From positions 2,484,164 to 2,548,163 of the forward strand of contig OZ007517.1 of NCBI GenBank assembly GCA_963931865.1: DNA of 64,000 nt. Reading direction: 5' to 3'. The notes below the pieces were generated by a model. The model saw only the letters and a list, made by a program, of their open reading frames with translations. It was not told the origin of the DNA and searched no databases. The position numbers and the translations under genes are program-made. Shown here piece by piece: positions 53,536 to 64,000 of the stretch (its first letter is position 1; each line of letters begins with the position of its first letter). The DNA is from Axinella damicornis (taxonomy: Eukaryota > Porifera > Demospongiae > Axinellida > Axinellidae).

Positions 53536-54585
53536 TCCGGTGCCTTCACTCATTAGTGTGTTGGTACACTTTGAACTGAAGGTTGGCCTCCATTATCATA
53601 TGCTTTCCCCCTCCTCTCTCCTCCTCCCCCTTCCTCCTCCCCCCTTCCTCCTCCTCCCCCCTTCCTCCTGTCCTCCCTTCTCCCTCCTCTCCTGCCTTCC
53701 TCCCTCCTCTTCTCTCCTCCCCTCCTCCTCCCTCCTTCCTCCTCTCCTCCCTTCCTCTCTTCCCCTCCTCCCTCCTCTCCTCCTCTCCTTCCTCCTCCCC
53801 TCCTTATTCCACTCACCTGTGTTTGCAGACATGATCAACATGTTCCGGCTGAAGTTCACCCCTGCCTGCTGTGTGTGGATCTATGCTGGCGGAGCAGCCA
53901 CACCTGCTGTTGCATGGTGAGCAGTCTCGCCATCAGACACCCAGACCTCTCTCTCCCTGGGGGGTATATGACACCCAGACCTTCACTCACTCTCTCCCTG
54001 GAGGTTAATGACACCCAGACCTTCACTCACTCTCTCCCTGGGGGTTAATGACACCCAGACCGGGGCCAAACCCTTGTTCTTTCTCTCTAGGGGGTATATT
54101 GAGCCACAAAGCAGCAAGAGAGTATGCAGCTGTCATAATGTAGACATACATGTAGTGCTTGTACAATGATCATTAGTGCAGAATATAATGGTCATAGGCA
54201 GCCAGTCCTCGGTAGTATAGTGGTAAGTATCTCCGCCTGTCACGCGGAAGACCCGGGTTCGATTCCCAGCCGGGGAGGGTTTGTTGTTTGTTTCTTTATT
54301 TTTTCTTGCTTTCTGCAAATGATACCAACCCTCACTTATCTGAACCCCATTTATCCTGACAGCCTATTCATCAATAAGCGAGGCCTGGGATCGAGGCTAA
54401 GATTTCAGCACACTTGAGTGTCCACACTTGTCACGAGGACAAGTCAATAATCCTCCCCCCCCCCCCCCCCCCCCTTCTTCCCCTCCTCCCTTCACCTCAC
54501 TCTCCCTCCTTCCGCTTCCCTCACCCTCCCTCTCTCCTCCGGCCTCCCCCTCCCCACTTCCACCTCACTCCCCCTCCAACTCCCT

Positions 54586-54616
<31 letters not shown>

Positions 54617-57600
54617 ACACACACACACTCCCTCCTCTCTTCCCCAGCTCTGAGCAGGGATCCCCCGTCATCCATGTCTATGATGGAAGGGGCGAGGACA
54701 AAGAGCTGGACATACTGGATAGCATCCATTCCTCCCCCATCGCATTCATGGAGGTACAGTACATGCCAAGGGGACCTCACAATGCCTGTACTGGGTCCGT
54801 ATGAATCTGTATGGGATATCCAGCCACCATCCCTCCTGCTTTACCACACACATACTCACTATGCACATGCATAGACACGCACGGGGCCACACATGCACAC
54901 ACACACACACACACACTCACCACACACATTCACCCCACACACACGCACACAATGCACACACACCTGCACCCCCTCCCTACCCACACACACACTCCGTGCA
55001 TACACACACCCCCTCCCAGTACAACTGGTGCCATGACGTTGTGGTGTCTGGCGATGAGTCGGGCATGCTGGAGTACTGGGGAGGCCCCGCCCACTCCTAT
55101 TCCTTCCCCAAGAATATCAAGTTTGAGCATAAGACAGACACCGACCTCTACGAGTTTGTCCGGCACAAGACTACCCCCATGAGCCTGACGTTCTCCCCAG
55201 ACGGGAAACTGTTTGCTGTTATGGCCCGAGACAGGAAGGTAGAGATGTCTCGTTCCCGGACTCCCTTTCCTCAATGGGAGTCTGGGAATGAGACAGGAAG
55301 GTAGAGATGTCTCGTTCCCAGACTCCCTTTCCTCAATGGGAGTCTGGGAATGAGACAGGAAGGTAGAGATGTCTCGTTCCCAGACTCCCTTTCCTCAATG
55401 GGAGCCTGGGAATGAGACAGGAAGGTAGAGATGTCTCGTTCCCAGACTCCCTTTCCTCAATGGGAGCCTGGGAACGAGACGGGAAGGTAGAGATGTCTCG
55501 TTCCCAGACTCTCTTTCCTCAATGGGAGTCTGGGGATGAGACAGGAAGGTAGAGATGTCTCGTTCCCAGCCTCTCTTTCCTCAATGGGAGTCTGGGGATG
55601 AGACAGGAAGGTAGAGATGTCTCGTTCCCAGACTCCCTTTCCTTGATGGGAGCCTGGGAATGAGGCAGGAAGTAGTCTAAGAGATTTCTCATTCCTGGAC
55701 TCCCTTTCCTCAATGGGAGTCATGACAGTAAGGGAGAAAGGAGGTCGCTGAATGCCTATTTACACATACACAGCACAACAGCAGAGCCTGTAATTGCTTT
55801 GAGATCTCCAGTGCCTTCATACCTTTGTGACTTTGCATTACCAACCCCCAACGTCTAGGCCTAAGATAGTTCTGCTGATGAGCCCTGACTAGTCTGGCAC
55901 AGCTGTCTGTAGTTTCAGTCAGTTTCACACTCTGGCAGGCCTCCACTGGTTGACTGTGTGTTGTACTGTGTAGGTACGTGTGTTCACCTTCCTGACTGGC
56001 AAGCTGTACTGCGTGTTCGATGAGTCTTTGCAGTTCTTCACAGAATTACAGCAGGTGTGTTGGGTATCCATGGCAACAACTGTTTGGTCACTAAATTCGA
56101 CGTTGCACACACACTTAATGTGTGCTTCCCTCTTCCCTTCCTCTCTCTCTTCATCACTCCCTCCCTCTCTCCTCATTCACTCCTTCCCTCAATCTCTCCG
56201 TCCATCTTCCCTTTCCCTCCCTCCCTCCCTCCCTCCCTCCTTCCCTCCCTCATCCCTCCCTCATCCCTCCCTCATCCCTCCCTCATCCCTCCCTCCCTCC
56301 CTCATCCCTCCCTCCCTCTCCCCCTCCCTCCCTCCCTCCCTCCCTCCCTCCCTCCCTCCCTCCCTCCCTCCCTCCCCCTCCCTCCCTCCCTCCCTCCCTC
56401 CCTCCCTCCCTCCCTCCCTCCCTCCCTCCCTCCCTCCCTCCCTCCCTCCCTCCCTCCCTCCCTCCCCCTCCCTCCCTCCCTCCCTTCCTCCCCACTCCCT
56501 CCTCCAGAACACTCCCCAGCTACCCAATATGGAGTTTGGCAGGAGGCTGGCTATGGAGAGGGAGCTGGAGAAGATGCCAGCCTTCTCTCTCGCCAACGCA
56601 CGTGAGTCCCCTCCACTATGTCTGATCACCACTCCAGGATAATGTTTCAGGGTTTTGAGTGGTATTCAAATACGTCTCCCAGTGATCACATTCCCAGGCT
56701 GGTCTGGGAATGAGACCAGTCACTTTGTGTTGTAGATTTGATGTCTTCAATGGTGTAGTGGTGAAAGTATATTCTTAAGGACCTCGATCTGATTCTTGCT
56801 CGGGAAAGTGCTTCTGTTTTCTCTCACATTTGCTCTTGCAGCACAGTGAACTTAAACTCTAGTCCATTGCCTCCCTCCCTCCCTCCCTCCCTCCCTCCCT
56901 CCCTCCCTCCCTCCCTCCCTCCCTCCCTCCCTCCCCCTCCCTCCCTCCCTCCCTCCCTCCCTCCTTCCCTCCCTCTCTCCCCCTCCCTCCCTCACGCACA
57001 CACACACACACACAGTGTTTGATGAGAGTGGGAACTTCCTGCTGTATGCCACTATGATGGGAGTTAAAGGTGAATATGAATTGCAATCCAAATTGACAGT
57101 GGTATTGTATGCGACTGAACACTCTTGTCGTACATGTAAGACCACTAGTACCATTACAAAGTGTCTCACTGCTATACTTGTACTGTGAGTGACCCATGGC
57201 AACAGATTACATATGCACTGAGCAGACGTGTAGGCTGCTTGTGAAAACAAGAGCCACAATGAAATATGTTGGCAGACTTCCATATATAGTCCCGATTCCA
57301 ATCTGAAGTGGTTCTAGAACCAACTCAATTCCTACATGTTAGCTAACCCACTTCAGGATGTGGTTGCTGTGGTAACAGTTTAGCTGTCTGATTTACTGCT
57401 CCTAAATACACAGTATACTCTATTGCAAAGTGTCTCACAGCTGTACTGTGAGTGACCCATGCCTGTAAAGCATTCAACTGTGGATCTAAAGTCCAAAGTT
57501 CGAATCCCACCTGTTGCTTTACCCCTCCTCCCCTTGGGGGTCACCAGCCTTTCCCTGAAAGAGTTTGTAGGTAAAATTAAACTCCTTTTACCTGATGTTG

Positions 57601-60600
57601 AGATCGATGCTCTGCATGGGCTTGGTTGGATAGTACCACAGGCAACATTGAAGACGTAGAACCATTGGGAACAGTGTGAGAGTAATCTGTCAGTCTGAGT
57701 AATGACCGACCTAGTGGAGCTGTGTTGACAGGTTGCATGAGTATTCACTCCATGTCCTCATACTCTGGCTTCCTCCCTCCAGTGATCAATTTGTACACAA
57801 ACAAGTGTGTCAGGGTGATTGGTAAGGTGAGGGTCAAAGTTCAAATTGCTTGTGACCATGATTTCCTCTCCTGGACTCTCACCCCTCTACATCCCTCTTG
57901 CACACATGCACACTTACACCCTCACACACACACACACACACACACACTCACTATGCACCACAGGAAGAAAACGTCAGACTCCTGCAACTAGCTCTCCATC
58001 AAGGGCAGATTGGCAAGAAGGCAGCTGTCAGCATGGTACGTGCAAAGTACTAGCTTCAGTCCCAGGTGCTCTCCTCCCCCCATGTTTTGAGGAGAGAGCC
58101 TGAGATCAAGGCCATGTAAGTACGCACAAAGCTGATATGTACGTAAGTACTAGCTTTGGCCGACCCCAGTGTGAACCCATGGTCCCAGGCTCTCTCCTCT
58201 CCCAAGGAGAGGCCTGAGATCGAGGCTAAATACCCAGGTATGGTGTCATCATGTCATGGAGCAGTAAATATGCACCGATTCAACTAATAGCCACGTTTTA
58301 TAACCTCGTTCCCAGGCCCCTCCCAGCTTTCTGTCACATGCATGACGAAATGCTGGGCGGTGGCCTGGGAACGAGGTTAGGCCTTTCCCTACCTCCACTC
58401 CAGTTTGTTGCATGGAGCGTGTACTGATAGTATCACATCCTGCAACAATAGTAGCACAGTACATTGAGGAGAGTTGTCACCAGCCCCTCCCACTTGTTTG
58501 GCCTGGGCTTGAGAATGAGATGATATCTGTTACAGGTTGCTTGTCCAAAATCTATTCCAGAAATTGGTGTATGGCTTATGAAAACGACCTTTGTACTCAA
58601 AGTCTAAACTAAGAAACAATGACTGTACGTTTGTTAGGTCGATTGTGTCCCAACTCAGTGAGCTCTTTACTAGCCTTGTTCCCAGGTGGTCGGAACGGGG
58701 GAAGGAGCGCCTGGAAACAAGGCTATCTCATCAGCGTGCATGCACCAAGTTCATCGGGAGCTCATCGGTGTGCATGCACCAAGTTCTGGAATGGATCTTT
58801 GACAAGTCAAGCAATTATCCTGAATGAGAATGAGGTGATAGTGATATCTGTTACTGAGCAGCTGTTCCATGGTCGGCTGCTTATGTCCACCATCAGGAGA
58901 TGGAGGTGTCAGACAACCCCACGCTGAGGAAGGACACTTCAGACCCCACCCTAATCTGCACAGCCTACAAGAAAAACCGGTTCTACATGTTCTCCAGGAG
59001 GGAGCCTGAGGATACCAAAGGGTAAGGTTCAAAGGTTGAAGTTCAAAGGTTAAAATCAAAGGTTGATTACAGCTAGACCAGTGTCCTAGCCGTTGCTTGA
59101 GACTATAAGATAATACTAGGGATTTGTAGAGGTTGCTAGACATATTAAAGTTTACTAGAGATTACTGGAAATTACTAGAGATTACTAGAGATTACAAGCA
59201 TGAAGTGTATAGTCTGATGTCTGCCTGGTCAGCTTGCTCCTACAAGGCTGCATGAAACAGCTCTATACAATGACACCTTTGTTTGACTAGTTATTAGGAA
59301 CTGATCATTCTTGCTCCAAATGGTTGGGGGGGAGCTCTTTGCATCAGTGAATGCCAAAAGAAACTTATGCCCTCTTTCAATTGAGATAATGTTTGACTAG
59401 CCATCACATGTGGTGTGTATAGTCACAGACTCACTGTAGCCTGGTGTGGTCTGGTACACCGAGTTCATGGAAACATCAATATGTATGCAACATCAAATGA
59501 TATTATGCATACATACAGTACTGTAATACCAAGAGTTCATAACAACAAGAGTGTGCAACTGCCATATTGTATCCACTACCACCATAACAGTGTGGACAAC
59601 ATGTACATAGGCTGTGTAAACTCTCTAGTAATCACAATAGAAGCATGCATGCTGCTGCTACTTGATTGTCTATGTCATACTGCTGAGATGGTGGTAGTTG
59701 ATACCATATGGCAGTTGCACACTCTTATTGTTATGAACTCTTGGTAATACCCATTGCGTACACATGCACATGCACACACGTGTGTACCCATGCAGGGGTG
59801 AGAATGACAGAGATGTTTTCAATGAAAAGCCATCAAAAGAAGAGCAAATGGGTGCCACACAGGTCAGTACTTTATGAGTGGGGAACTCACAGGCATTATA
59901 AACTGTTTACATTCAGACAAAGGTGAAGAGCTTGTTTTTAGGAACTGTTTTACTTCTTTGACCTCACTCCACTGCAATGTTGCAGGGCCGGCGCAGCCGG
60001 TACGGTTTTGGCCGTACCACTTTTTAGTCGCCTAGGTACGGCTCTGGTGGACTGTCATAGCTCGTGTCTCAGTCACGTCTTGTTGAGGTACGTGTCTTAG
60101 TCAGACAGTCTCCAGATCCAAGTCGCTGTGGCCTTGTTGAAGTAGACTGTTTATAGTTCGTGTCTTCTAAAATTCGCAGCAAACTCGTCTATATATATGT
60201 GGGGCTCGCTCATGCTCGCCCTTATTAGTAGGCGTGGGCTACCGGTATACCTTCCGCATCCTAGAAGTTATGCGCGCAAAGCGCGCATTATCGTGACATC
60301 GCCTCTATATTCACTGCCTTCGGCAGTGGCCGTACCACTCCAAAATAGCTCACGCCGGCACTGTGTTGGGCTGAACTGGTACGCATGATTGTCATCCCTG
60401 CTGCATGTACTCATTCACCATACAGTCTTCAGGGAGTTCTCGCGTCAGCAACTCTGCCACGCTACACACCACCCTGGGAGACATCCAACTCAAGCTCTTC
60501 CCGGAGTAGTACGTCCCTTTCCTTATCGACATCTCTGCATCCTTCCTCCATTCACAGTTCCCTGATTTATATCACAGTCTCGGTTCCAGACTCAGTTGTC

Positions 60601-61298
60601 CTGATCCTAGACCTGGTCTTCAGCAATACCATGTGTCTCTCTTTCCTCCCCCCTCCCCCTCTCTAGATCAACCTTCTTCCTCTTTATTCCCGTTCCTCTT
60701 TCCTCATTTCTAGCTTCGCAGCTATCACTTGTGATCTCTCTCTCTCTGTTCACAGCTGTCCTAAGACGGTGGAGAACTTCTGTGTGCATGCCAGCAAGGG
60801 CTACTACAATGGACACATCTTCCACAGAGTGATAAAACAGTTCATGATACAAACGGGTGACCCCACAGGTCAGCAGTGCCTTGACTGCATGAACACTGCA
60901 GTGCAGTGCTACTGTACCTAGTCTCATTCTCAGACCCTCCTCTGGTCTGGGAATGAGACATAGTGACTCCGCTGTGTATGTAATCAGCTAGATGTATTGT
61001 TTTTGCATACCCATGAGCTCAGCACGAAACGTGCTCCATGATACAAACGGTGTGTACTGTCTTGTGAATTAGCCACCCATGCGATCCAAGTATATAGCTC
61101 CACTCAAGTAGCTCCACTGTGGTCATAGCTCCACTCAACAGGCAGAGTCACATGACCTCCATAAACAGTGTACATGTACATGTTACATGTGATTATATAA
61201 AGTGCCCCCCCCCCCCCCCCCCACACACACACACATATACACACACACATTCACACGCACACATACATGTACACACACACACAATTACTCACACACGC

Positions 61299-61396
<98 letters not shown>

Positions 61397-61806
61397 AGGT
61401 ACCGGAACTGGTGGTGAGTCAATATGGGGCGGAGAGTTTGAGGATGAATTTCACCCGAAGCTCAGGCATGACCGTCCCTACACACTCAGCATGGCCAACG
61501 CAGGACCCAATACGAATGGCTCCCAGTTCTTTGTCACTGTCGTACCCACCGTGAGTGTTCACGCACACTCATACTCATACACACACACACTTACTCACAA
61601 TCACTCACACATGTACTCGCACACATACACACACGCACACACTCACACACACATCTATGCAGCCATGGCTGGACAGCAAGCACACTGTCTTTGGCCGGGT
61701 GACACGGGGCATGGAGGTGTGCCAGAAGATCAGCGAAGCGAAGGTGCACCCCAAGACCGACAAACCCTACGAAGACATCAAAATCATGAACGTCACTCTG
61801 AAATAG
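51446..61806 (+). CDS. PPWD1: Peptidylprolyl isomerase with WD repeats (PPWD1)
   Basis: Eighteen exons: 51446-51578, 52419-52521, 52981-53081, 53352-53447, 53829-53916, 54648-54753, 55020-55238, 55974-56054, 56508-56601, 57016-57069, 57783-57826, 57964-58035, 58897-59021, 59796-59862, 60426-60508, 60756-60868, 61399-61550, 61663-61806. They sum to 1875 nt (624 aa), in phase throughout; the human protein is 646. After an acidic N-terminus with a basic K-K-R-K patch come WD repeats ([22 protein letters not shown]). A C-terminal cyclophilin domain follows (about 475-624; [35 protein letters not shown]). PPWD1 is a nuclear spliceosome-associated prolyl isomerase. Exon 15 uses the CATACAG acceptor at 60425, which keeps phase. 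The ATG (51446) is preferred over an upstream TTG. Intact and probably essential. Confidence 0.95.
51771..51870. mobile_element. TAGCCTCG palindromic element with duplicated right end
   Basis: TAGCCTCGTTCTCAGGC at the left faces CCTGGGAATGAGGCTA (to 51847) and a second right end GGCTGGGAACGAGGCTA (to 51870). It lies in PPWD1 intron 1. No clean target duplication was seen. Confidence 0.6.
54206..54277 (+). tRNA. tRNA-Asp (GTC)
   Basis: A 72 nt gene with a fully paired acceptor stem (TCCTCGG/CCGGGGA), intact anticodon stem around CTGTCAC, T-loop TTCGATT and discriminator G. The A box (TAGTATAGTGG) and B box (GGTTCGATTCC) match RNA polymerase III promoters. One T-stem mismatch (C-A) is present. 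It has no intron and CCA is not encoded. It sits in PPWD1 intron 5, same strand. A short T-rich stretch downstream (TTTATTTTTT) could terminate transcription. Confidence 0.85.
54455..54647. repeat. Pyrimidine/poly(C) tract at PPWD1 exon 6 acceptor
   Basis: C runs (54455-54474, 54589-54616), CCCCTCC words and a short CA run lead to CTCTTCCCCAG. The tract forms the 3' splice-site region of intron 5. Confidence 0.85.
55239..55720. repeat. Tandem ~62 bp palindromic repeat in PPWD1 intron 7
   Basis: About seven units each contain GATGTCTCGTTCCCAGACTC, then CCTTTCCTCAATGGGAGTCT, then GGGAATGAGACAGGAAGGTA. Each unit is itself an inverted repeat (GTCTCGTTCCCAG...CTGGGAATGAGAC) and starts with a copy of the exon 7 splice donor context (AGGAAGGTAGAG). 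Local multiplication of a hairpin element is likely. Confidence 0.85.
56110..56507. repeat. (CCCT)n tract at PPWD1 exon 9 acceptor
   Basis: About 300 bp of CCCT tetranucleotides with interruptions ends in CTCCTCCAG, the exon 9 acceptor. Long apparent open frames here (Ser-Leu-Pro repeats) are artefacts. Confidence 0.95.
56735..56830 (+). repeat. tRNA-like relic (possible SINE head)
   Basis: TGGTGTAGTGG (56751-56761) is a perfect A-box match. GATCTGATTCT about 40 nt later is a degenerate B box (7 of 11). Overall spacing resembles a tRNA, but the stems do not pair well. It may be a decayed tRNA or the head of a tRNA-derived SINE. Confidence 0.3.
56869..57013. repeat. (CCCT)n and (CA)n tract at PPWD1 exon 10 acceptor
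   Basis: About 115 bp of CCCT units followed by a CA run ends in CACACAG, the acceptor of the 54 nt exon 10. Confidence 0.95.
57150..57560. repeat. Short interspersed repeat, two partial copies
   Basis: CAAAGTGTCTCAC...TGTACTGTGAGTGACCCATG occurs at about 57158-57203 and 57425-57465. The second copy continues into a tRNA-like stretch with an AAGTTCGAATCCCAC B box at about 57495. This looks like a tRNA-derived SINE in PPWD1 intron 10. Confidence 0.45.
59990..60365. mobile_element. Inverted-repeat element in PPWD1 intron 14
   Basis: The left end GGGCCGGCG with GGCCGTACCACT faces a right end with GGCCGTACCACTCC and CGCCGGC. The interior contains a lone copy of the GGGGCTCGCTC end motif. No coding sequence. 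Confidence 0.5.
61205..61398. repeat. Poly(C) and (CA)n tract at PPWD1 exon 17 acceptor
   Basis: An 18-nt C run is followed by CA-rich sequence with a pure (CA)n block at about 61314-61394, ending CACACGTAG just before exon 17. Confidence 0.95.
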
Positions 61807-61886
61807 CCTTTATTTCTAATGTTCACTTCTCATACTGGAATCACTAATATCTGACCTTTGACCATTTTAACAACTACTGACTGCCA

Positions 61887-63833
61887 ATGTTTGTTCAAAA
61901 GATGGACCTGGTGTCGCTCCCATGCAGTGCAGTGAAGACATCTCGTTTCGCCGCGACATGGCCGGCCCGCGCTCAGTTGCGCCATGCGCCAGCGGATGTT
62001 TACAGTTCCTGTGGCCACACCCAGATTTGCTTAAATGTGGGTGGGGCTGTACGACGCAACAAGTCCGATCAACATCTAATGGAGAAAAAAGCAAGGTAAC
62101 TCGATCATAGTGAACTGTATTGTAGGAGGAATCAATAATAATAGATATGGGAATGGACGTTAGTAGGGGGCCGCCGTAGCATGAAATGTAAGTCATAAAG
62201 AGCTATAATAATGTACTATGACCAACACCACACAACTCAGTGTTCCTATATACTCCCTCCAGTAGCAGTCCGGTGAGTGGTCCTGGACTGGATGTGGCCT
62301 GTGCTGCAGTGCGGAGAATACAAGCAAATGAGAAATACATCGCAAGAGATTACGAAGTAAGAAACAGATATCGTAATATGATCATGACCTGGATTACCGT
62401 CCCACAGATTGGATAGGTCTACAGCTAGACCTCACTTGCATCACCCCCACTGTATGTGCTGTGAAAGTATGCATGTACACATTCCCTTGTCTGTACACAC
62501 AGTTGTGTCTGGTGAGAGAAGGGAGGGGTGGATCGTACGCATTCCCCACTGGGAGGGTGAGCTTTGAGCAGGAGCCAGCAAGAACTGCTCTTGACACTCT
62601 GCGACAGCTGACAAACCTTGCCGGTGAGTGTTTGCATTCTGCAACGTACAGCTGACAAACCTTGCCGATGAGTGAGTAGCACTCTTGCAACAGCTGACAA
62701 ACCTTGCCGGTGAGTGAGTAGCACTCTTGCAACAGCTGACAAATGTTGCTGGTAAGTGAGTAGCACTCTTGACACTGCAACAGCAGACAAACCTTGCTGG
62801 TAAGTGAGTAGCATTGTATGTGAAGTGGAAGTTTAATTGAGCTGTCAACACATCAGAATTGCTAGCCTCGTTCCCAGGCAATCGCCCAGCTTTTCGTTGC
62901 TGCTCTCCCCCTTTCCCTCAATTTTTGTTTGCGCGTGGGAGAGCCTGGGCAAAAACTGAAATAGCTACAGCTGTAGCCGTGAACAGGAATTGGATTTTGG
63001 ATGGTGAGTGGACAGTTGGATCTCTGCAGCTGGAAATCTCAATCTCAAGTTCTGACTGTGTCATCGTGCTGTATTCTACACACTCAGTGTTAGCCTTGTT
63101 CCCAGGCCACATCCCTGGGAACGAGGCTAACTCAGTCCGTAGAGAGTCTCAGTCATGGTTCAGAACATGTTATCATACTCTTGTCTGACTGATCAAATTC
63201 TGAATGTGTCATCCGCTGTATTCTACACAGTCTGTTCTTATCACTGTTGCTGCACATGGTTAACTCTTGCTGCAGGTACCACGGCCCACCCCCTGACTGT
63301 GTATGGAAAGCCACACGGTTCAGAGCATGTTATCACACTCTTCTACGCCATACCAGTGTCGTGTGAAGGTAGGCGATACTGTACTTTCCCACAAAGGGAT
63401 GTGGTCAAAGGCTGATCTAGGGGTGTGGATAGGGTAGCCAGCCGCCCCCTTTCTCAAGCCTTGCCAACTCTCACGCAATGTCTGTGAGACTCCGGCCATT
63501 TGGCAATCTTTCCAGTGTTCTACACAAATTTACAAATCTCATGCCTAAATACCCTACTCAATTGGTCAACCACACCCATTTTTGCACATGCATTTCAGCA
63601 CGAAACCATATGCGCCAGACATAGTATTATTAGACAGCACATCTTGTATGTAGGTCCTCATTCTCACGCGTAAACAGCCTTCCTCTGCTGTAACTTCCCC
63701 AATATATGATCTGCACTCATGGTACACACACAGTGGTACTCGGTGCTCAGTCTCCAGTCAGTGCCCAGTTTCACAGTTTAGCAGAAGTGCTGGAGAATGA
63801 TGGTGGAGTGTACCAATTGCAGCAAGGACACAG
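61887..63833 (+). CDS. Nudix-like protein, partial at window end
   Basis: Exons 61887-62095, 62263-62356, 62503-62623, 63276-63368 and 63734-63833 join in frame and continue past the window. ATG 61902 has a better context (AAGATGG) than 61887. From about residue 100 the order is strand L-C-L-V-R-E, F-P-T-G-R-V, a helix A-R-T-A-L-D-T-L-R-Q-L-T-N-L-A-G, strand V-I-T-L-F-Y-A-I-P, then A-Q-F-H-S-L-A-E-V-L. This resembles a Nudix hydrolase fold, but the catalytic R-E-x2-E-E-x-G signature is replaced, so activity on nucleoside diphosphates is unlikely or altered. The start is 80 bp after the PPWD1 stop. The family call is tentative; the exon model is firmer. Confidence 0.5.
62590..62815 (+). repeat. 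~55 bp tandem repeat spanning an exon-intron junction
   Basis: CAGCTGACAAACCTTGCCGG followed by TGAGTGAGTAGCACTCTTG recurs five times with small changes. The first copy is the real end of exon 3 with its GTGAGT donor (62624). Later copies repeat the last exon bases, and at least two keep a usable GTGAGT or GTAAGT. Confidence 0.85.
62863..62952. mobile_element. TAGCCTCG element (diverged right end)
   Basis: The element starts TAGCCTCGTTCCCAGGC and has an inverted GAGAGCCTGGGC about 70 bp later. The right terminus is degraded. Confidence 0.5.
63091..63129. mobile_element. 39 bp TAGCC...GGCTA palindrome
   Basis: TAGCCTTGTTCCCAGG faces CCTGGGAACGAGGCTA, flanked by ACTCAGTGT and ACTCAGTCC (7/9 match). 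Confidence 0.75.
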
Positions 63834-63913
63834 GTGAGTCAATGTTCTCACACCCCACTCTCCATTTCTCCTTCTGGGTGGTCAAGATTTACAGTTGATT
63901 CATATCATATCTG

Positions 63914-64000
63914 TAGCCTCGTTCCCAGGCCTTCTCACCCCAGCGTTTGTTGCTTGCAGTACTGCAAGCAACAAATGCTGGGGTGAGAAGGCCTGGGAAC
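63914..64000. mobile_element. TAGCCTCG palindromic element, runs off window
   Basis: TAGCCTCGTTCCCAGGCC leads into inverted arms (TTCTCACCCCAGCGTTTGTT and its complement) that fold around a CAGTACTG centre. The final bases return to GGCCTGGGAAC at the window end. The arm sequence CCCAGC.TTTGTTGCTTGCAG also appears alone at 40871-40892. Confidence 0.8.

Noticed and set aside
53098..53920. Frames across polypyrimidine DNA including part of exon 5
   Set aside because: Only the exon 5 portion (53829-53916) is real coding sequence; the rest is intron tract.
55239..55720. Regularly spaced repeats that could suggest a CRISPR array
   Set aside because: The units are contiguous, have no unique spacers, and lie in an intron of an animal gene.
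55980..56642. Ser-Leu-Pro repeat frames up to 220 codons
   Set aside because: They translate (CCCT)n; only the segments matching PPWD1 exons 8 and 9 are coding.
61119..61847. 242-codon His-Thr rich frame
   Set aside because: It reads through (CA)n and intron 17; only the exon 17 and 18 portions belong to PPWD1, and they are in different frames.

Overview
The window is nuclear DNA from an animal. Coding segments are split by GT-AG introns, many of them short. The genes have animal domain types (Death, TIR, NB-ARC, a PPWD1 spliceosomal cyclophilin), and transposable elements are dense. A Death-domain gene beside TIR and NB-ARC genes, together with compact introns, best fits a non-bilaterian marine invertebrate, most likely a demosponge. 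The lineage is inferred from gene content; no species marker is visible.

0-20.7 kb is repeat territory. A roughly 0.5 kb element bounded by inverted CACTCCTGGTA ends recurs many times. Each full copy carries two short ATG-led open segments that run directly into a consensus 5' splice site. These copies are interrupted by a TTAA-flanked element (1681-2257), a 3000 bp composite element with an 8 bp target duplication (5863-8862, holding inverted 9-mer minisatellites and a telomere-like array), a nearly complete APE-type LINE on the minus strand (9.9-13.6 kb) and a small retroposon with a 12 bp target duplication. From 14.4 to 21.6 kb come inverted-repeat elements and two related segments, one of which keeps the empty sites of insertions in the other.

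21.8-33 kb holds two innate-immunity type genes on the plus strand: an NB-ARC NTPase fragment (21.8-22.8 kb) and a compact five-exon TIR gene (28.2-32.75 kb) with a duplicated 51 nt exon. Three hairpin elements and a nested transposon lie between and around them.

33.3-38 kb is a broken partial duplicate of the 5' part of PPWD1 (exons 1-5). It includes the promoter and an intronic tRNA-Asp, and its promoter carries a LINE tail.

40.39-51.29 kb (minus) is the most striking gene: a model of about 1467 residues with continuous splice phase. It joins a Death domain, a class-3 lipase-like domain, a long helical middle and a C-terminal P-loop GTPase. It starts about 160 bp head-to-head from PPWD1.

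51.45-61.81 kb (plus) is a complete 18-exon PPWD1 gene (WD repeats plus cyclophilin) with a second intronic tRNA-Asp. A downstream plus-strand gene with a degenerate Nudix-like domain starts 80 bp later and runs off the window. A palindromic family with TAGCCTCGTTCCCAGG ends and about 9 bp target duplications is scattered from 18 kb to the window's end.

The strongest candidate for an undescribed system is the Death-lipase-GTPase protein, with TIR and NB-ARC genes close by. The ATG-plus-splice-donor element is the second.
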